From Camarhynchus parvulus (lineage: Eukaryota > Chordata > Aves > Passeriformes > Thraupidae): DNA of 64,000 bases. The notes under the pieces were generated by a model. That model was not told where the DNA came from, did not search any database, and was given only the letters and a program-made list of their open reading frames with translations. Location: assembly GCF_901933205.1 (NCBI RefSeq), contig NC_044572.1, forward strand, positions 36,053,501 through 36,117,500, written 5' to 3'. Every line of letters begins with the position of its first letter. Position 1 is the first letter of the stretch. This document shows positions 1 through 13,400 of this stretch, piece after piece. The translations under genes and the position numbers were made by a program.

Positions 1-3000
1 ATATATTATCCAAATGCCGCCAAAAATTTATTGTTTTTTCCCCTAAACTACAATTATGTTAAGCTTAAATCAAAACCCACACTGAACCAAACATATGTAA
101 AAAGAAGAGAAGGATCATGATGGAATGTTGTTCTACTTAAACAATTATTTTTAGGGAGCCAATTTTCTCCTTTTTCCCTTTGTCAGCTGATATGGCAATA
201 CTGGATTTCTTCATAATTCTTGTACTGCCTAAGAAATTTTTGTACTAAAATTCTATTTTTTTTCCTTTCATTTGTTTCTCGAGTTGGAGGACCATGTGAC
301 CGTAAATTCAAATAGGACTAAGCGGTCAGGAAAGGTTGACATTTTCCTGCTAGATCATCTATGCTACTTTTTTCATTAAAGATGACATAAACATGACAAA
401 ATTTTTGACTGGGAACAGAGCTGAAATATAGCAGCTGAGATGCGGATAAAGGATACAGTTTGTTCAGCAGCAGTTTTTTCATTAGGCACTAATAATTAAT
501 GTGAAGTATTTACTAATTATTATCTAATAACTTGAGAGAGCATTTCACCTTTCCTCTTTTTATTTTGACAGATGTTTAGGCATGTCTCCACCCCACATGA
601 ACACACTTACACAGTATAAGCAAAGGCTTAACATTACAGAAACACATCACAGTATTTTGTATACTAAACAACCAAACCACGCCAAATGCCAAAGCACTCA
701 AAGCAAAAAAAACCCCCAATGATTCCCCAAACAAACAAACCAACCTTTCTTTTCACCTGCTAATTCTCCTCTTCCATTATTATACCTTCTGCAGCAAGCA
801 ACCTGCTGGGGCACAAAAGGTATTTTATCTACCTATGAACCACTGAGCTATTAGAATGAAAACACTCAGTGAGACATTAGATAATAAGGTACTATTGCCA
901 ATTCAAAAGTGGTTCAAGGCCAAGAGCAAAATACCATCTAAAACACAGATTGATAGTCTATCAACCCTGTGTATCAAAGCAGCACAACATGAAGGGTACA
1001 CTGCACAGAACTAATAAAGAACTTCCTTTAATCACAGGAGTCAGGAGATCCATGCACTAATATTGGTGTTGGCAAAGGAATGCCATAATCCTCAAACTGG
1101 GAATAATGCTTCCTGTTTACATTTTTCACAAGATGCTAAGGGTCTCAATCATGGACCTTGTTATTTACAATGCAATAAGAGCATGAAGAATTATCATATT
1201 TAATTGTTTCTAAAGAAAATTAAGGAGGGGTTTTTGTACTCCTAAGCAACAAAATTTCCCAGAAAAAAACAGAAAAGGAAAGAAAATTCCGTTAACTGGG
1301 TCAAGAATGTGGAAGACCCCTGAACTCTGATTAGGCTGAAATAAATTATCTCCAGTTTTGTTACATGACAACCCCCCATCCCCCTGGCAACTAGAAATTT
1401 CAGACACCAGGAAGATATTTTAAATACTGTGCGTTATGGTCTGTTTTTAACTTCATACACACATGCTTTCTCTCACATGGGCATTCTATGACAAGAGATG
1501 AAGAACTGAAAAAAAATGACAAGTGAGATTTAAAAATGCTTCAGTGACTTGACTGAAAGAAATTTCTAGTTGTGTATTTTGGCTTCTTGTCCTAACTGCT
1601 TGGGAAGCCTTTTTTAATTTTCATTTATAGTATTACAGCATATTGCATTTTAACAGGTAGATCAAATCCTACCAAATCAGCTTTTATTGATATTCCAGAC
1701 AAAAAGACTCCAACCTGCCAACGTTCAAGTTCATAACCTGTGTAAAATCCCCATCTTGCATCAACAGAACCGCTTAAGTACCTTTTAAATCTGCCTCTTA
1801 ATTTAGTTGCCTATTTTTCAGCTGAACCCTTGGTTTTAAGAAGTAAATTAACTAAATAGTAAGGTATAAATCTGACAGTGCTCAGCTCTACCCTGTGACA
1901 GATTTATGCTCTGGCATCTTGCAGCCTCGCACAGTTAGGAACAGGAGTTTTACAACATTGTGGAGGAAAGCTCCAGGCTTTTGAAAGGAACACACAGCAA
2001 GCCTCGCTTTAAACCCTGGAATGCTCCAAATTATGAGATTTAAAATATGACATCTTTATGTACAGAAAAGCTACCACATTATGGTTTTATTGGCACTCGT
2101 TTTGGACAACCTGCATAACTCACTGATGGCTTTGTGAATAATGCAGTTATCTGAAGCTTATACTTATACACCCCTTGTAAGCACACTTACAGCATTACAT
2201 CTTCTCCAGATACATGCTTGTACACAAATCTCACATATCAGGGAAAAACAAGAACATTTTAAGGTGCTATTTGGTTATTTTCACTACAAGGAGAAGAAAC
2301 AGAATAATTCACGTTCTGTGTGTAATCTGCTATATAAACCACTTGAAAAAGGTCCCTAGGGGAGTGAAAAAAGCTCATTCACAAAGCCCCATGCACACAC
2401 CACACCAAAAGGAATATGACATCCAAGTCTTTTCTTGTGCAACACAGAGAGAAGCTAAGGGCCTGGTGCTGCGGGACAAGCAACTCCTTTCATTCTGGAT
2501 TCCAATCATGAGGAATTATCCTAGAGAGCCATCTTCATCACTACTGCTCCTTAAAAACACAAAGGACAAAAGGCATAAGATCTCCAAACCTAATTTTCCA
2601 TAAAAAGTTATAGCAAAGGATAAAAAATACCATTCCCAGTTCTATCTTGACAGTATTTTGCTCTTTCAGAGAAGCTCTTCCCAATACAAATGTACTCAAA
2701 TAGCCTTCATTACAATTGATACACTAATATCTACTATAAAATATGTAGGTACAAGCAGTATATCTTCATTTCTATCAGAAGAGTCTGAACTCAAATTCCA
2801 TCATAATAGATAGGGTATGATTCAGTAGTTAATCTTTCATATATTATTGAAAAGTTATGAATAAACTTTTATATAACTCACAGTTTGTGTTTTGCAAATT
2901 TTAGTAAATAAATTATGACATGGAGAACTTTTGATTAGGTAGGATCAAAGTGCTTTAAGTGTTTTAAATGCTTCTTTTTGATAAACTCCCTTGCAAACTA

Positions 3001-3429
3001 GAAATTATTGATTGAATTGTCAGGTTCACATAAGAAGAACCATAATTACCTCACTCTAACACTGTTAAATACATTTTATAAGTGTAATTTTATAAATAAC
3101 ATTAGAACTTTTTTAGGAGAGGGTCAGTAGCTTTAAATGACATTTTAAATAGAAGTAAACCCATCAACTGAAAGAAACAGCCCCAAGAAATTCACATGCA
3201 ATAAGTTTATTGGTAGCTAAAGTAATTAAGAGCTTAAAATGCTTCAGCTTCTTGTTTTAGCAGCAAGTACAATCAGAATTGTCTTTGCTACTGAGGATGT
3301 CAACCTGCTCAAATAGAAGGAACAGTTTAAAAATTCTGTCTTCCAAAGAGAACTTTCTGGTCCACTTTGTCTTGGAGACTTGCTGTCAATTGTTAGCCAA
3401 AAGTAGAAACTCACCTTTAGCCATTTCCT

Positions 3430-3690
3430 CTGAAAGACTCTGCACCTCCTGACCCTCCCAGAAATCAGCAGCCACACCACCCCCTCCTTCCTGCCCTTAA
3501 GGAGGCCAGTGGCTCTCCTTCCTGCTGGGCCACACAAGATGGGCAGTGAGGACAATGCGATCACCTGGCTGGGTGCTGCTCTTGCTACCAGCAGGGGACT
3601 GCAGCCCCATCTTGTTTGTCCCCACACAGAACTGGGACAAGCCCTTTGCTTCTGCACCAGCTTACCTGTGGCATGGCTTTAACTATAGGA
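3430..3690. other. GC-richer intronic patch, unidentified
   Basis: This stretch is distinctly richer in G and C than its AT-rich surroundings. It supports overlapping open frames on both strands, the longest being 137 codons on the minus strand at 3244-3657. The translation has no recognisable domain, no signal peptide and no splice context. A decayed interspersed repeat is the most likely explanation, but I cannot name a family. Confidence 0.3.
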
Positions 3691-4880
3691 GGTGCCACTG
3701 TTCTGGAAGCTTTGCTTTATTCCATATGATTCCCATTGCATTCCTATTAATTTAAATGTAGTGGTTGTTCAGCTTAGATGGATACAGTGTTTGTGAGTTC
3801 TTACCCACACAACTGGCCTGTGTGTGCAACACTAAGGAGAGAGCAACACTTGGGAACTGCGTTACTATGGGCAATCCAAGAGATCAGCTCTCTCCTTCGA
3901 GTGATGACTATGATGACTACTGTCTTGCATATGGTGCTGCAGAATGAGAAGGACATCGAAAGGTCTCTCATTTGAAAAGTCTTGCCTAGATGACTAATCA
4001 ACCACTTTCAAGTTTTTTTTCCCTGAAAATACTGCTTGTGACATACAGGATATGTTGAGGATGACTGTTTCATGGTGGGTTGATTAAATGGTTAATGTAC
4101 CAGTGAAGAGATTGCAATGAACTTTGAGAGAGATAACAAAGCTATTGAATCACAAGTATTGACCACGTAGCCTTCTTGTATTCTAAAATGCATAGGTGCA
4201 CTGGGAAAGAAGGTGTTGAAACAAATGTACAAAAATGAAGCGGATTTTTAATTCATAGTACACTTACTATTCTTATGTGGTACTATGGCAACATGGTTAT
4301 TCCAAGTAATTCATCATTAAACTCTTAGCCGCCTGTCATACCTTATTCTATTAATGAAACGCAATAACTGAATATTTAAATCAATAATTCTTAAAACAAA
4401 GCATAGACTATTTCATTGGAAAATATAAGTTTCTCATTTTAAGAACATGAACATAAACAAAGAGTAAGTAAATATCATGGCCACCATTAAAAAGCTTAGC
4501 ATGCAGTTACAGAAAAAACATTGATTTATTTAAAGTGAGGTGTTTAGATTACATCTAACCTCATTGTATTTGCAAATGGGAATGTTAGAACATCAAAATG
4601 CTTGAATACAGTACAAGGAATTGAATGTGGTTATAAAAGCAGAGGTCAAGTTGAGAGTGGTGCCACATTTTTGCCCATAAAAACCTATCTATTTTGCATT
4701 CCATATGCAAGATCTTAAACTTTCAGAAATTAAGGTAAATAGAAGATCTCTGTGAATCACTAAAAGCAAATGCATTTATTTTTTGTTTCTCCTAAGTCCT
4801 TTTCTTCCAGATGAAGAGATGTGTAGTTAGCTTTTCTGGAAAACCCAATTTCCTTTATCAACAGTATCTCATGTAAAGGT

Positions 4881-4944
4881 GACTCTCCTTTAAAGTACAG
4901 GTGACCCTACTCAGTCAGGCAACTCTCCTTACTTAAAGTACAGG
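4881..4944. repeat. Imperfect 40-bp-period duplication
   Basis: The segment ACTCTCCTT..TAAAGTACAGG occurs at 4882-4901 and again at 4922-4944, with three extra bases (ACT) in the second copy and a divergent spacer. It is a small local duplication and no function is suggested. Confidence 0.5.
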
Positions 4945-5099
4945 CAGCTCATGCTGCACTGGCATATCCATTATCCCAGCCTCCTGATAACTTATGTTTC
5001 ATGCACCTAACCCCCCCACAATGTATTATTGCTCCTGAAATATCAGTCACATTCTTCATGATCAAAACTAAACAGCAGAAATGTTTGTTGAGAGCCTCC

Positions 5100-5290
5100 C
5101 TCCCCCTTGCTGGTACCCCTGTAACGCAGTGGACCCGCGCCCCAGCAGTACCTCTGCGTGGAGGTACAAATTAATGAGCTGCTAATGCCGGAGCAGCGCC
5201 AGATCCCAACTTCTGATTGGCTGCAATCTGGTCATTAAAGAGAGGTAATTAATGCCAGATTGCACACACAATGCTAACAAACAAACAAAA
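5100..5290. promoter_or_regulatory. Candidate intronic regulatory element with hairpin
   Basis: This is a GC-richer, low-repeat block inside AT-rich intron. It contains ATTAATGAG, GCTAATG, an inverted CCAAT box (GATTGG, 5215-5220) and GGTAATTAATG, a dense set of homeodomain-type cores. Two inverted repeats are present. One is GTACCTC/GAGGTAC at 5148-5154 and 5161-5167 with a 6-nt loop. The other is a longer stem at 5222-5238/5249-5264. The call as a conserved enhancer is inference from composition and motif density only. Confidence 0.35.
5222..5264. other. Hairpin, 16-bp stem with one bulge and 10-nt loop
   Basis: TGCAATCTGG at 5222-5231 is exactly complementary to CCAGATTGCA at 5255-5264. 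After a single bulged T at 5232, CATTAA (5233-5238) pairs with TTAATG (5249-5254). The loop is 5239-5248. It is too short for a typical vertebrate pre-microRNA stem. It could instead be a palindromic arrangement of factor sites. Confidence 0.75.
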
Positions 5291-8200
5291 CAACCCCAAA
5301 CCTGCTTTTCTCCTGCCACAAACGGCAAAACAACAATACTGACATAACGGCAGTGTTCAAAGGACAGTTGCAGCTCTGCAGCAGCACCTCAGTTAATGAG
5401 TGTATAGAAAAGAATTTATCTGAAGAAGAAGAAAGTGAAACTCAACAGCCTTTCAGGCACATGAACCAGCTTGGAGAAAACTATGAGACGGTGGCAGCTA
5501 CTTAAGAAGAAAATTCAGCTGAAAATAAATGCACAAAGAGTTTGGTTCAAAATTTCAGCAATGTGTTTTCCCCTTGTTACTCATTGCTTAGACAGTGAAT
5601 AGTGTTAAAAGCTAGAATGCAGATTCTCCCAACTATTCCTTATATGAGTGATCATGACCATATTTTATTGTTTAAGTTTTCTGGCAGTATCTGTAATTTC
5701 AGTCACGACGAACTAATACAACTTCTTTGAAATGTCATGTATTCTCCTCCATGGATTTAGCTAGAATTTAATATGAATATATAGCTACTTTCAATGTCAA
5801 CAAATAGCTAAAATACAATGTTGAGAAAATATCAGCAGCAGTAGCTGTAATATTATTAGCATAAGTAACAAATTAATTTCCATCAACGAAGCACATTATT
5901 TTTTTGTTTTTTAATTGGTAGCTTATGATAAAAAGATCTCTCCACTGAATTAGGCTCCTAACTAGCTTTCACAATGAATGGGACAACTCACCATGCTAAA
6001 ATATCTGAAAGCAAACTTGCTTTACATAAAAATTAAGAACAAATGCAGTAAGCTTTCAGACAAAGGACAGTTGTCAGGTTCCTGTTATGTGGTGCAAAAC
6101 TGTAATATTCTATGTAGTGATTTAGTTTTCTAATAAGTCACTGTGATAAGGTTAACACTTCAACATTGAACAACATACAAATAAGAACACCCAAAGATGA
6201 AAATTACTTTGCTTATGTTGCTGTATTAGAATTTTATTTGCTAAAGGGTGAAAACAGATTTTCAAAATTCACAGTTAACTTAAAACAATAGTTTTAAACC
6301 TTTTATTCCTAGCCCTGGCTGCCTTCAGGAAGGAAAGAACATCTGGTTATTTAAGGAACACAATATGTTCACATTTTCTATGACTTTTGTTTCTAATTGG
6401 GTTTTTTAAAATTTTTTTTTATTTGAACAACTCTAGTTAGAACTATGCTTTTTAATCACTTTATATTTTTCCAGTGCCCTATCTCTGTATCTCTACTTCT
6501 TAATTTTGCTGCCTTTGCTGTGAAAATTAACAGTGCTCAATGGTTTTGATAAGGGAAAAAACTGATGAAAATGAGCCACTCATGGTGTATTAAATATGCA
6601 GACACATACCTTCAGTAAATGTTTTTGGATATACATAAAAGAACCTTCCCTTATTTTTTCATTTCACATATACACAATTTTAATAGCCCATTCTTCCATA
6701 AGAAGCTCTACTTTTATATTCAGAAAGATTGTAAATGCATGGAAGTTACTTTAATATAAATAATTGAGGCAATTATCTGTTCAAAGATTAGAAATGTGAA
6801 ACAAATACTCTGCTAAGCAGGTTAACTTTATCACCCTGTGCACAGACAACAACACTGATTTGAGCTGTTCATTTCACGTTTTCCTAAGAAGTGGAGCTAG
6901 CCAAATGCAGGAAAGGCTGAAATTCAATTATTCTGCATTGATCCATACTCATGCCTGTAAAATTAGTATCTCTCAGCCCCCCCCTCAGAGACAGGTGCAT
7001 TAACTTGTTTTCAGCTATTACAGAGATGTGTATTTCTCTTCTGTGGCACTGAAAAATATCAGAGATGTGGTATCTAAAATGTTCTTTCATCTCAGCTGGC
7101 AACTGGGGTTCCCAAAGTGAGCAGGAGAGCTGCTGCAAGCATTAGGTTACTGGCACGTACTAATTACTTTTCATATTATTGTTAATACTGGATAATGCTA
7201 AGGCTTCTGGTAAGGCTTGATTTCACAAAAGGTCAGGAAACTGCACTTGTCCATCTTCAGGAAAAAAATGCCCCCCACCTTTTAAAGCACAGCTCGCTTC
7301 TGACATTTAGGGTGCTCTCCTGGTGATGACTGCAGTGAAAAGAGGCAAACAAAACACGACAGGTTCATCCAGCCTAAGTTTATCTCTCCTGATAGAGACT
7401 ACATGACAAAAAGTAAGAAGGAAATACCTGTTATGTCAGAGCAAAGAAAGAGAAAAAATTATAGATGTCTTTAGATATACAAACCCAGATTATCTCCAGC
7501 ATTGGAAGTTACAGATGGAAAAGCTGTATCAGGTTTAACATCTGATAACAACTTCACCGCTTATGACAAGATTGTTACTTAAGAACCTTTCAGTTTTATC
7601 CACCTACCTCCAACCTTTCTTAGTCCAAATACCCCACAACCTCCCCTCTGTATGATGACTTGGTATTTTCCTAGATGCAAAAATAACATGGAAGACAACA
7701 TATATATTAGCAAACCTGCAAGTGGCAGATTCCTGTTTGCAACTGGCCATGACTTCTAAACTGCATTTCTTGTCCAGCTGAGATTTAAAGCTTCAAGGAG
7801 CAGAGAGCAAGCCTCTCTCAGATATTTGGAACAACACTAAACATTCTTGGTATGTTCAACAAATAATGAAATAAGCCACTGGACTATGCAGCAGTCTCCC
7901 AGAGAAGAGCTCCCTGATTTCACATATTAAAACCTAAGCAAAATCTTGGAAGAAATGCCATGCAGAAAAACTCAGCCCTGGATAAGGAGAGATAAAATTG
8001 CACTGAACCAAACGTAATTTCCTATTAGAAACCATAAGCTTGTGATGGAGAAATGCACAGGAAAACATCAAAGAAGGAAGAAAAATAATTAAGCACTGAA
8101 TTTGTTAATCACCACTTACAAGTTGCACTACAGACTAAAATCTCTTTGTCATTTCTTCCAACCTGCTTTTATCTGCACAGGGAATAAGGGCAAACTGAAT

Positions 8201-10372
8201 TATGTCTATGCAACTAGCAAAAAAACAAAAATCATAATTTTCCCACTTATTTTTGTATACAGATAGATCTAATCTGTGCACTGACTTTAGACTCCTACAG
8301 CACCCATGATGCTTGTTGAGTCTTCCATTTCATTCCTTTTCATGAAAAATGTTGACAGACTTGGAAATGTTTGTCAACATTTAGAAATAGGTCTTAAAGA
8401 ACAGCAAGACTTCCATTTCAGATATATGGAAAAAGAGACTGAACAAATATATGCTTACAGACACCTAAGTGAAACGTGAAGTCACACCTAGGAAAAGGTA
8501 AGCAACAGGTATTCAAGTAATAGCCTTCAAAATACACCTATTTCTCAGACCAGGAGCTATTTTTTAGCTTCAGAAGGATCCTTTAGAATGGTTTTATTTC
8601 CTTACTGTAAGAAGTCTTGATCTTTTTATGCAGCCTCAACATAAAGACCCAGTGTAAAATTAGAGGTGGCTGCAAGTCCCGTAGGCTCTTCATTTTCTGG
8701 AAATCAGACCTTCTCAATATTCAGAGTATTTCCCAAGCAAAAAAGTACAGCTCAGAAATGAGAAACAATTGCATTTTATCATATTTAAATTGACAAAGCA
8801 ACTACCACTCTTAGCATCGAAGAGTTTCAAGTACTGATTCACCTGGGCAAAGAACTACAGAAATACATCCAGTATTTATCTGAAAGGTGTTCAAGGTCCA
8901 CCTGAAAATATTAATTAATAGGACATCAAGGCCTTATGAGCCTGACAGCTTCATTCTGTTGGAGACAAGAGCATAAGGAGTGGAATAGTGATTAAGTCTC
9001 TTTGTGGGAAGTTGGTGGTTAATTTTTGTCCCTTTCAGCTGACAGGATATCCTGTATACTGCCTAGCATGTTTCAGAGGAAAGCTGAATCGTTAGTAATC
9101 ACTTCATTGTTTAACATATCTCTTCAATAAATGACAGATTACATATTACATTCAGATGGATAACTGAGCAAAATTTTCCTCCCTTTGTATCTTTCTTCTA
9201 AAAAATATTTCTATCTTGTTTTGCTATGAAAGTACATAAATAAATGCTTGGGCAGTTTGATTTCATAGGCTGCTGCCAAAATCTTAAGAAAGATTCCTGA
9301 GATCTAACATTAGAAACTTTCTTGCACACTGAAAAGATGATACACTTTACTTCTCATCATGAAAGAAATCTTTGTGCTTGAGAGGAATGAAAAAAAACAG
9401 CTATAAGGATGCAGATTTCTGCAAAAAACTGATATAGAAAAACAAAGAGACAATTTTTTTCTTAATCCATAAAAGTGTAAACACTGGTATGGAATGAAAT
9501 TTTGCAGAAGGCAGTCAGAGTGCAGAAGTGATGAATTTTTGGCTTTCAAAGATGTTGTGCATCAAGAGGATGAGGGAAATCAGAATTTATACTGGCAACC
9601 TACTAATGGGACATGTACAAAGACAGTTCAAAACCAGCAGCACAATTCTGCTATCTGCCAGAGATCTGAGCAAGCACAGATTACTGTGTTCAGCTGAATC
9701 TCAAGCACTTTATCCACTATACATGAGTGTCTCCTGTGTATTATACCCACACATATACACATGACATTCTAAAACAGGAAGAGGTTTTCTTTCTTTTTTT
9801 AATAGATGAGTACATCAGAAACTGCATGCTAGTAATATGTGGCATGAATTTATGAATTTGTACATTTTATACATGTGAATCTTTACAGGCTGTAACATCA
9901 AACTCTTTTTTTTTAATCAAAAACCATCACATAACCATTATATATTGGGCAGGGGTAGTGCTTTAAGGATTAACAGTGATTAATCCCAGAAATCCCATGA
10001 AAAAGGTCTTTCAGATGAAATTGCATGATGCTTTCTATACAGCTTACTAGGTTTTAAATAGTAACATTTCTGTTTCCCTGAAAAGTATACTTTATGCCAA
10101 AAGATGTCTGTGCAGAATAGCAAGCAAAGTTATTCTAAAGAGCACATCTGCAGTTACCAGAGCTCCTGGATAACTTTAGAAAAGTGTCCTTTAAAGTATC
10201 CTTTAAAGAGTAAAGGAACTTGTTTCCAACTCTTTCCTCAGCTCTTTTGTCAGGTGAGAAGAAACTTGAAACTACCATTTAGTTTCCAAAATGTAGGTTG
10301 TTATTAACTTCATAGCATTTAGAACATTTAATTACAGTGATTTATTATTTCCTGTATTAACAGGTATCTCAC

Positions 10373-10479
10373 CTTTGGATCTCGGAGAAAAAGTGCTCTT
10401 AGGATAAGGGAGTGAACATCTCCAATAGGTGGATAGTGCATCAGAAGTCCCAAACAGGTCTGATAATTACTTGAAATCA
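10373..10479 (-). CDS. TBC1D5: TBC1D5 coding exon E (TBC domain, ends ...LFLRDPK)
   Basis: This minus-strand exon of 107 bp has acceptor ATTCTAG at its right edge and donor GTGAGATACC at its left edge. Its first two bases complete the Leu codon begun by the final T of the previous exon (RDA-L). It then reads ISSNYQTCLGLLMHYPPIG, followed by DVHSLILRALFLRDPK, ending in phase 0. This is the last helical part of the TBC domain of TBC1D5 as I know the family. The downstream exon, expected to start the linker after the TBC domain, is not in the window. There are no stops or frameshifts. Identity is secure from the fit with the two preceding exons. Confidence 0.95.
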
Positions 10480-13400
10480 CTAGAATTAAAATGAAAATAA
10501 AAGAGAGAGAGAGAGAAAAAAAATTACTGTCTTACTTTGATATTCCAAAACAGTACTTTTCCAAGTAAATTCATTGCAGTTCAGATTTGGCTGTCTTTTC
10601 CCACATGGTGTCTCAGAACTCAAACAGTGCTCAGAGTAAAAGGACATAGATATAATCAAGCCTTGTGACTACATTTGGTTTAGTGTAATTAAAAAGAGTT
10701 CTAAAACTACGATTTTATGTCATTGACACTTGTGTTAGCTCCAGATTCAGATGCCTCAATTCAGACCTCTGTAGCTGTGCCCCAGCAACATCATCAGCAG
10801 AGCTTGAAGAACTAGTGCTGCAAAATGGACATGGGCTTTTCAGATGCTCCTCCACAGACATCTAAATTTAAATGTGATGATTTGCATTTATGGCTTTATG
10901 ATAAGTTTGCCCCACTCTGATCAGTTTTGCTGAAATATCTTTTATGTTGTTCTTAAATACATATTTACATAAATATACATACTCAGGTACCTATGCATAC
11001 ATAAAATTATTCAACAACTCCTTGTTTTCTTTTAAATCAGAAACGTCACAAAATATTCAGGAAAAAGGGAAAAGACTAGATTTTAATTTCATAAATACTA
11101 AAAAGTATAGTACACTATTAACTTGCTTAGATTTTTTTCACTTATTCATAAAATTTTCAGCATACTTTGCTAAACTTTATAATTTTGTTCTAAGCTGTTT
11201 AATTCTATCTGAGTCTATGTAAGCATACTCTATGGCTTTTTGCTTGTTGTCATCTTCTGGTTTTTTTTTTTCTTTCCTTCCCAAATCAATCTAATTATGA
11301 GTGCAATTATTAAAGACATCTTTTCAAGCAGGTCTATGTAAACTACTTCATTTCTTTTGCACCATCTAAATCCAGGCAATCCATCTGCCACAGCTGTCAA
11401 AGCAATGCCTGTTAATGATGCCTCCACTCTGCGACATAAAGACAGCCTCCAACAATAGCAATTGTAAATAAATTTCTAACAAACTTTACTATGCTGAGAA
11501 GTTAACTGTAGTAAGAAATACCTTTAATTAATCGGGATATTGCAAATACAAGATTATTTTGAATCAATAAAAAGCAAAATAAAGGGCAGTTTTGCGGACA
11601 GAGAAATTTAAATGGTTTACTTTTTTTTCTTTCATGTGAATAAGCCTCATATCCTCCTGCACCTTACCTCCCTCAACAAGAGGATTATGGAGAAAAGATG
11701 CAGGACTGGGCAAAATGAATAATTATAATCTGTGTAAGGAACCACTTTATCATCTTCATTTCCGTTGCTGATCCGACAGCTTGTAATTTCATACATCTGC
11801 TTTCATTTGTAAAGCACTCACTTATCCTACTCATTCTTTATCTGTTCTGCCTGTTCTTTTTCCTACTCTTTGTTTTTCTTGTTCATATTCAGGTACCTGC
11901 TTTTTCTTCTTGAAGTCACAAAGCTGGCATAATGAACACAATACAATGGCCTCTGCCAGAGTTCTTTCAGAGTATAACACGAGCACCACACAGAACATAC
12001 CCAATCAAACTCTCCTTCGTAAATCAAATTTCAGATACTGAACTGTGGTTGTGATCGTGATGCCTTTTTACCAAAGCAAATAAAAACAGTGAATATTGAT
12101 ATTAAATGCTAAATAGTTTTATAAATGACAGACAGTAACACCAATGTGTTTCTCCTTTAAAGAAATAAGTATGTGTTCTATTCTGCAATGTAAAATGGAT
12201 TCAAAATATATTTTCTTTATTTTTCCTGGAAGAGTTCTTTGCTGTCTCAAAGATACAGAGAAAACTAAGTATTAAAAAAAATAATTTATTTTAATGATGC
12301 AGACTTGACCCCTGATAAAAAACCCCTTGTCATCCAGAAAGTTAAAAAAATTCCAGCACTTTAAAGGGAACACCTGCTAACTTTTATATATGGTTTTTTT
12401 TATCTTCAGGGTTTCCCCCACATATTTAAACTGAAAGAGAATAGATTTAGATTGGACATAAGGAAGAAATTTTTTACTGTGAGGGTCGTGAATCACTGGC
12501 ACAAGTTGCCCATAGCTGTTGTGGATGCCCCTGGAAGTGTTCCAGGTCAGGCTGGATGGGGCTTTGATCAATCTTGTCTAGTGGAATATGTCTCTGCCCA
12601 TGCCAGGGGATTGGTCTAGGTAATCCTTGAAGATCCCTTCCAATCCAAACAATTCTATGATTCTTGTCTCTTCAGGACAAAATGAGTAATATTATACAAC
12701 AGAGGGGCAGTTTACTTAAAAATTACAGATAAACAGCAGTAAACCAAAACGGAATATGCCTGTTGGTGTTAAATGGATTTCTAAGAATCATCTACAGGAT
12801 GAAGTTTCTGGAAGGAGATTCTGTGAAATACAAATATCCAGTCTCAGCAGTAGCTGGTGTGTTCAGCTGCCTTGTAAAAAGCTTGGTGATTCTTCAGCTG
12901 TGCTCTTCCTTCTCTCATTGGCTTAGTGAGAGTGACATCTGGATCCAGCTTCTTCTGTGAACCACAAGTTCTCACTTCCCCAAAGAAAAATGCTAATGGC
13001 ATTTCTAGGGAAAGGAGGAGAGAAACTCCTCTCCACAGAGAATACAATCTTACTGTCCTTTTATTAATATTGAAATTCAGTGCCCAGAGGAACATCATAA
13101 TGCCTTCTCCCGTCTACTGTAGAAGAGACGGAACTTTCTCTATTGGCCCAGTAACCACCCCTGGCTACAAGCAATAGTAATGTGGTGGAAAACCTGAAAA
13201 TTCAGAGTACTGTCCTCAACAAAGTCCAAATTTTCTGATACATTTAATTTCTTAGAAGCTTATTATTTGATGTCACTGATCCTGTATCCAGATTATTTCA
13301 TAACCCTGGAAGGGTGGGATTACTCCCCCTTCTGCTTTACACATGGCCAGGTTCTCCTTAATAGCCCCTAAACTGAGTTAAACATAGACAAATGAACATC

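Larger units (their letters stand above)
1..10372 (-). other. TBC1D5: TBC1D5 intron, partial (downstream of the ...LFLRDPK exon)
   Basis: This begins with the donor GTGAGAT on the minus strand, just left of the 10373-10479 exon, and runs off the window edge, so the intron is at least 10.4 kb. I looked on the minus strand for the next TBC1D5 exon, which should continue after RDPK, and did not find it. Most of the stretch is AT-rich sequence with no recognisable features. The exceptions are a GC-richer patch at about 3430-3690, a short imperfect tandem duplication at 4881-4944, and a GC-richer motif-dense block with a strong hairpin at 5100-5290. Short ORFs here, on either strand, show no family resemblance. 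Confidence 0.8.

Noticed and set aside
3244..3657. 137-codon minus-strand frame as an extra TBC1D5 exon or gene
   Set aside because: The translation does not resemble the expected TBC1D5 sequence after RDPK or any other family. A plus-strand frame also overlaps its right end.
5222..5264. microRNA precursor
   Set aside because: The stem is about 16 bp, well short of the roughly 30-bp stem of a typical pre-miRNA. It is kept only as a hairpin.
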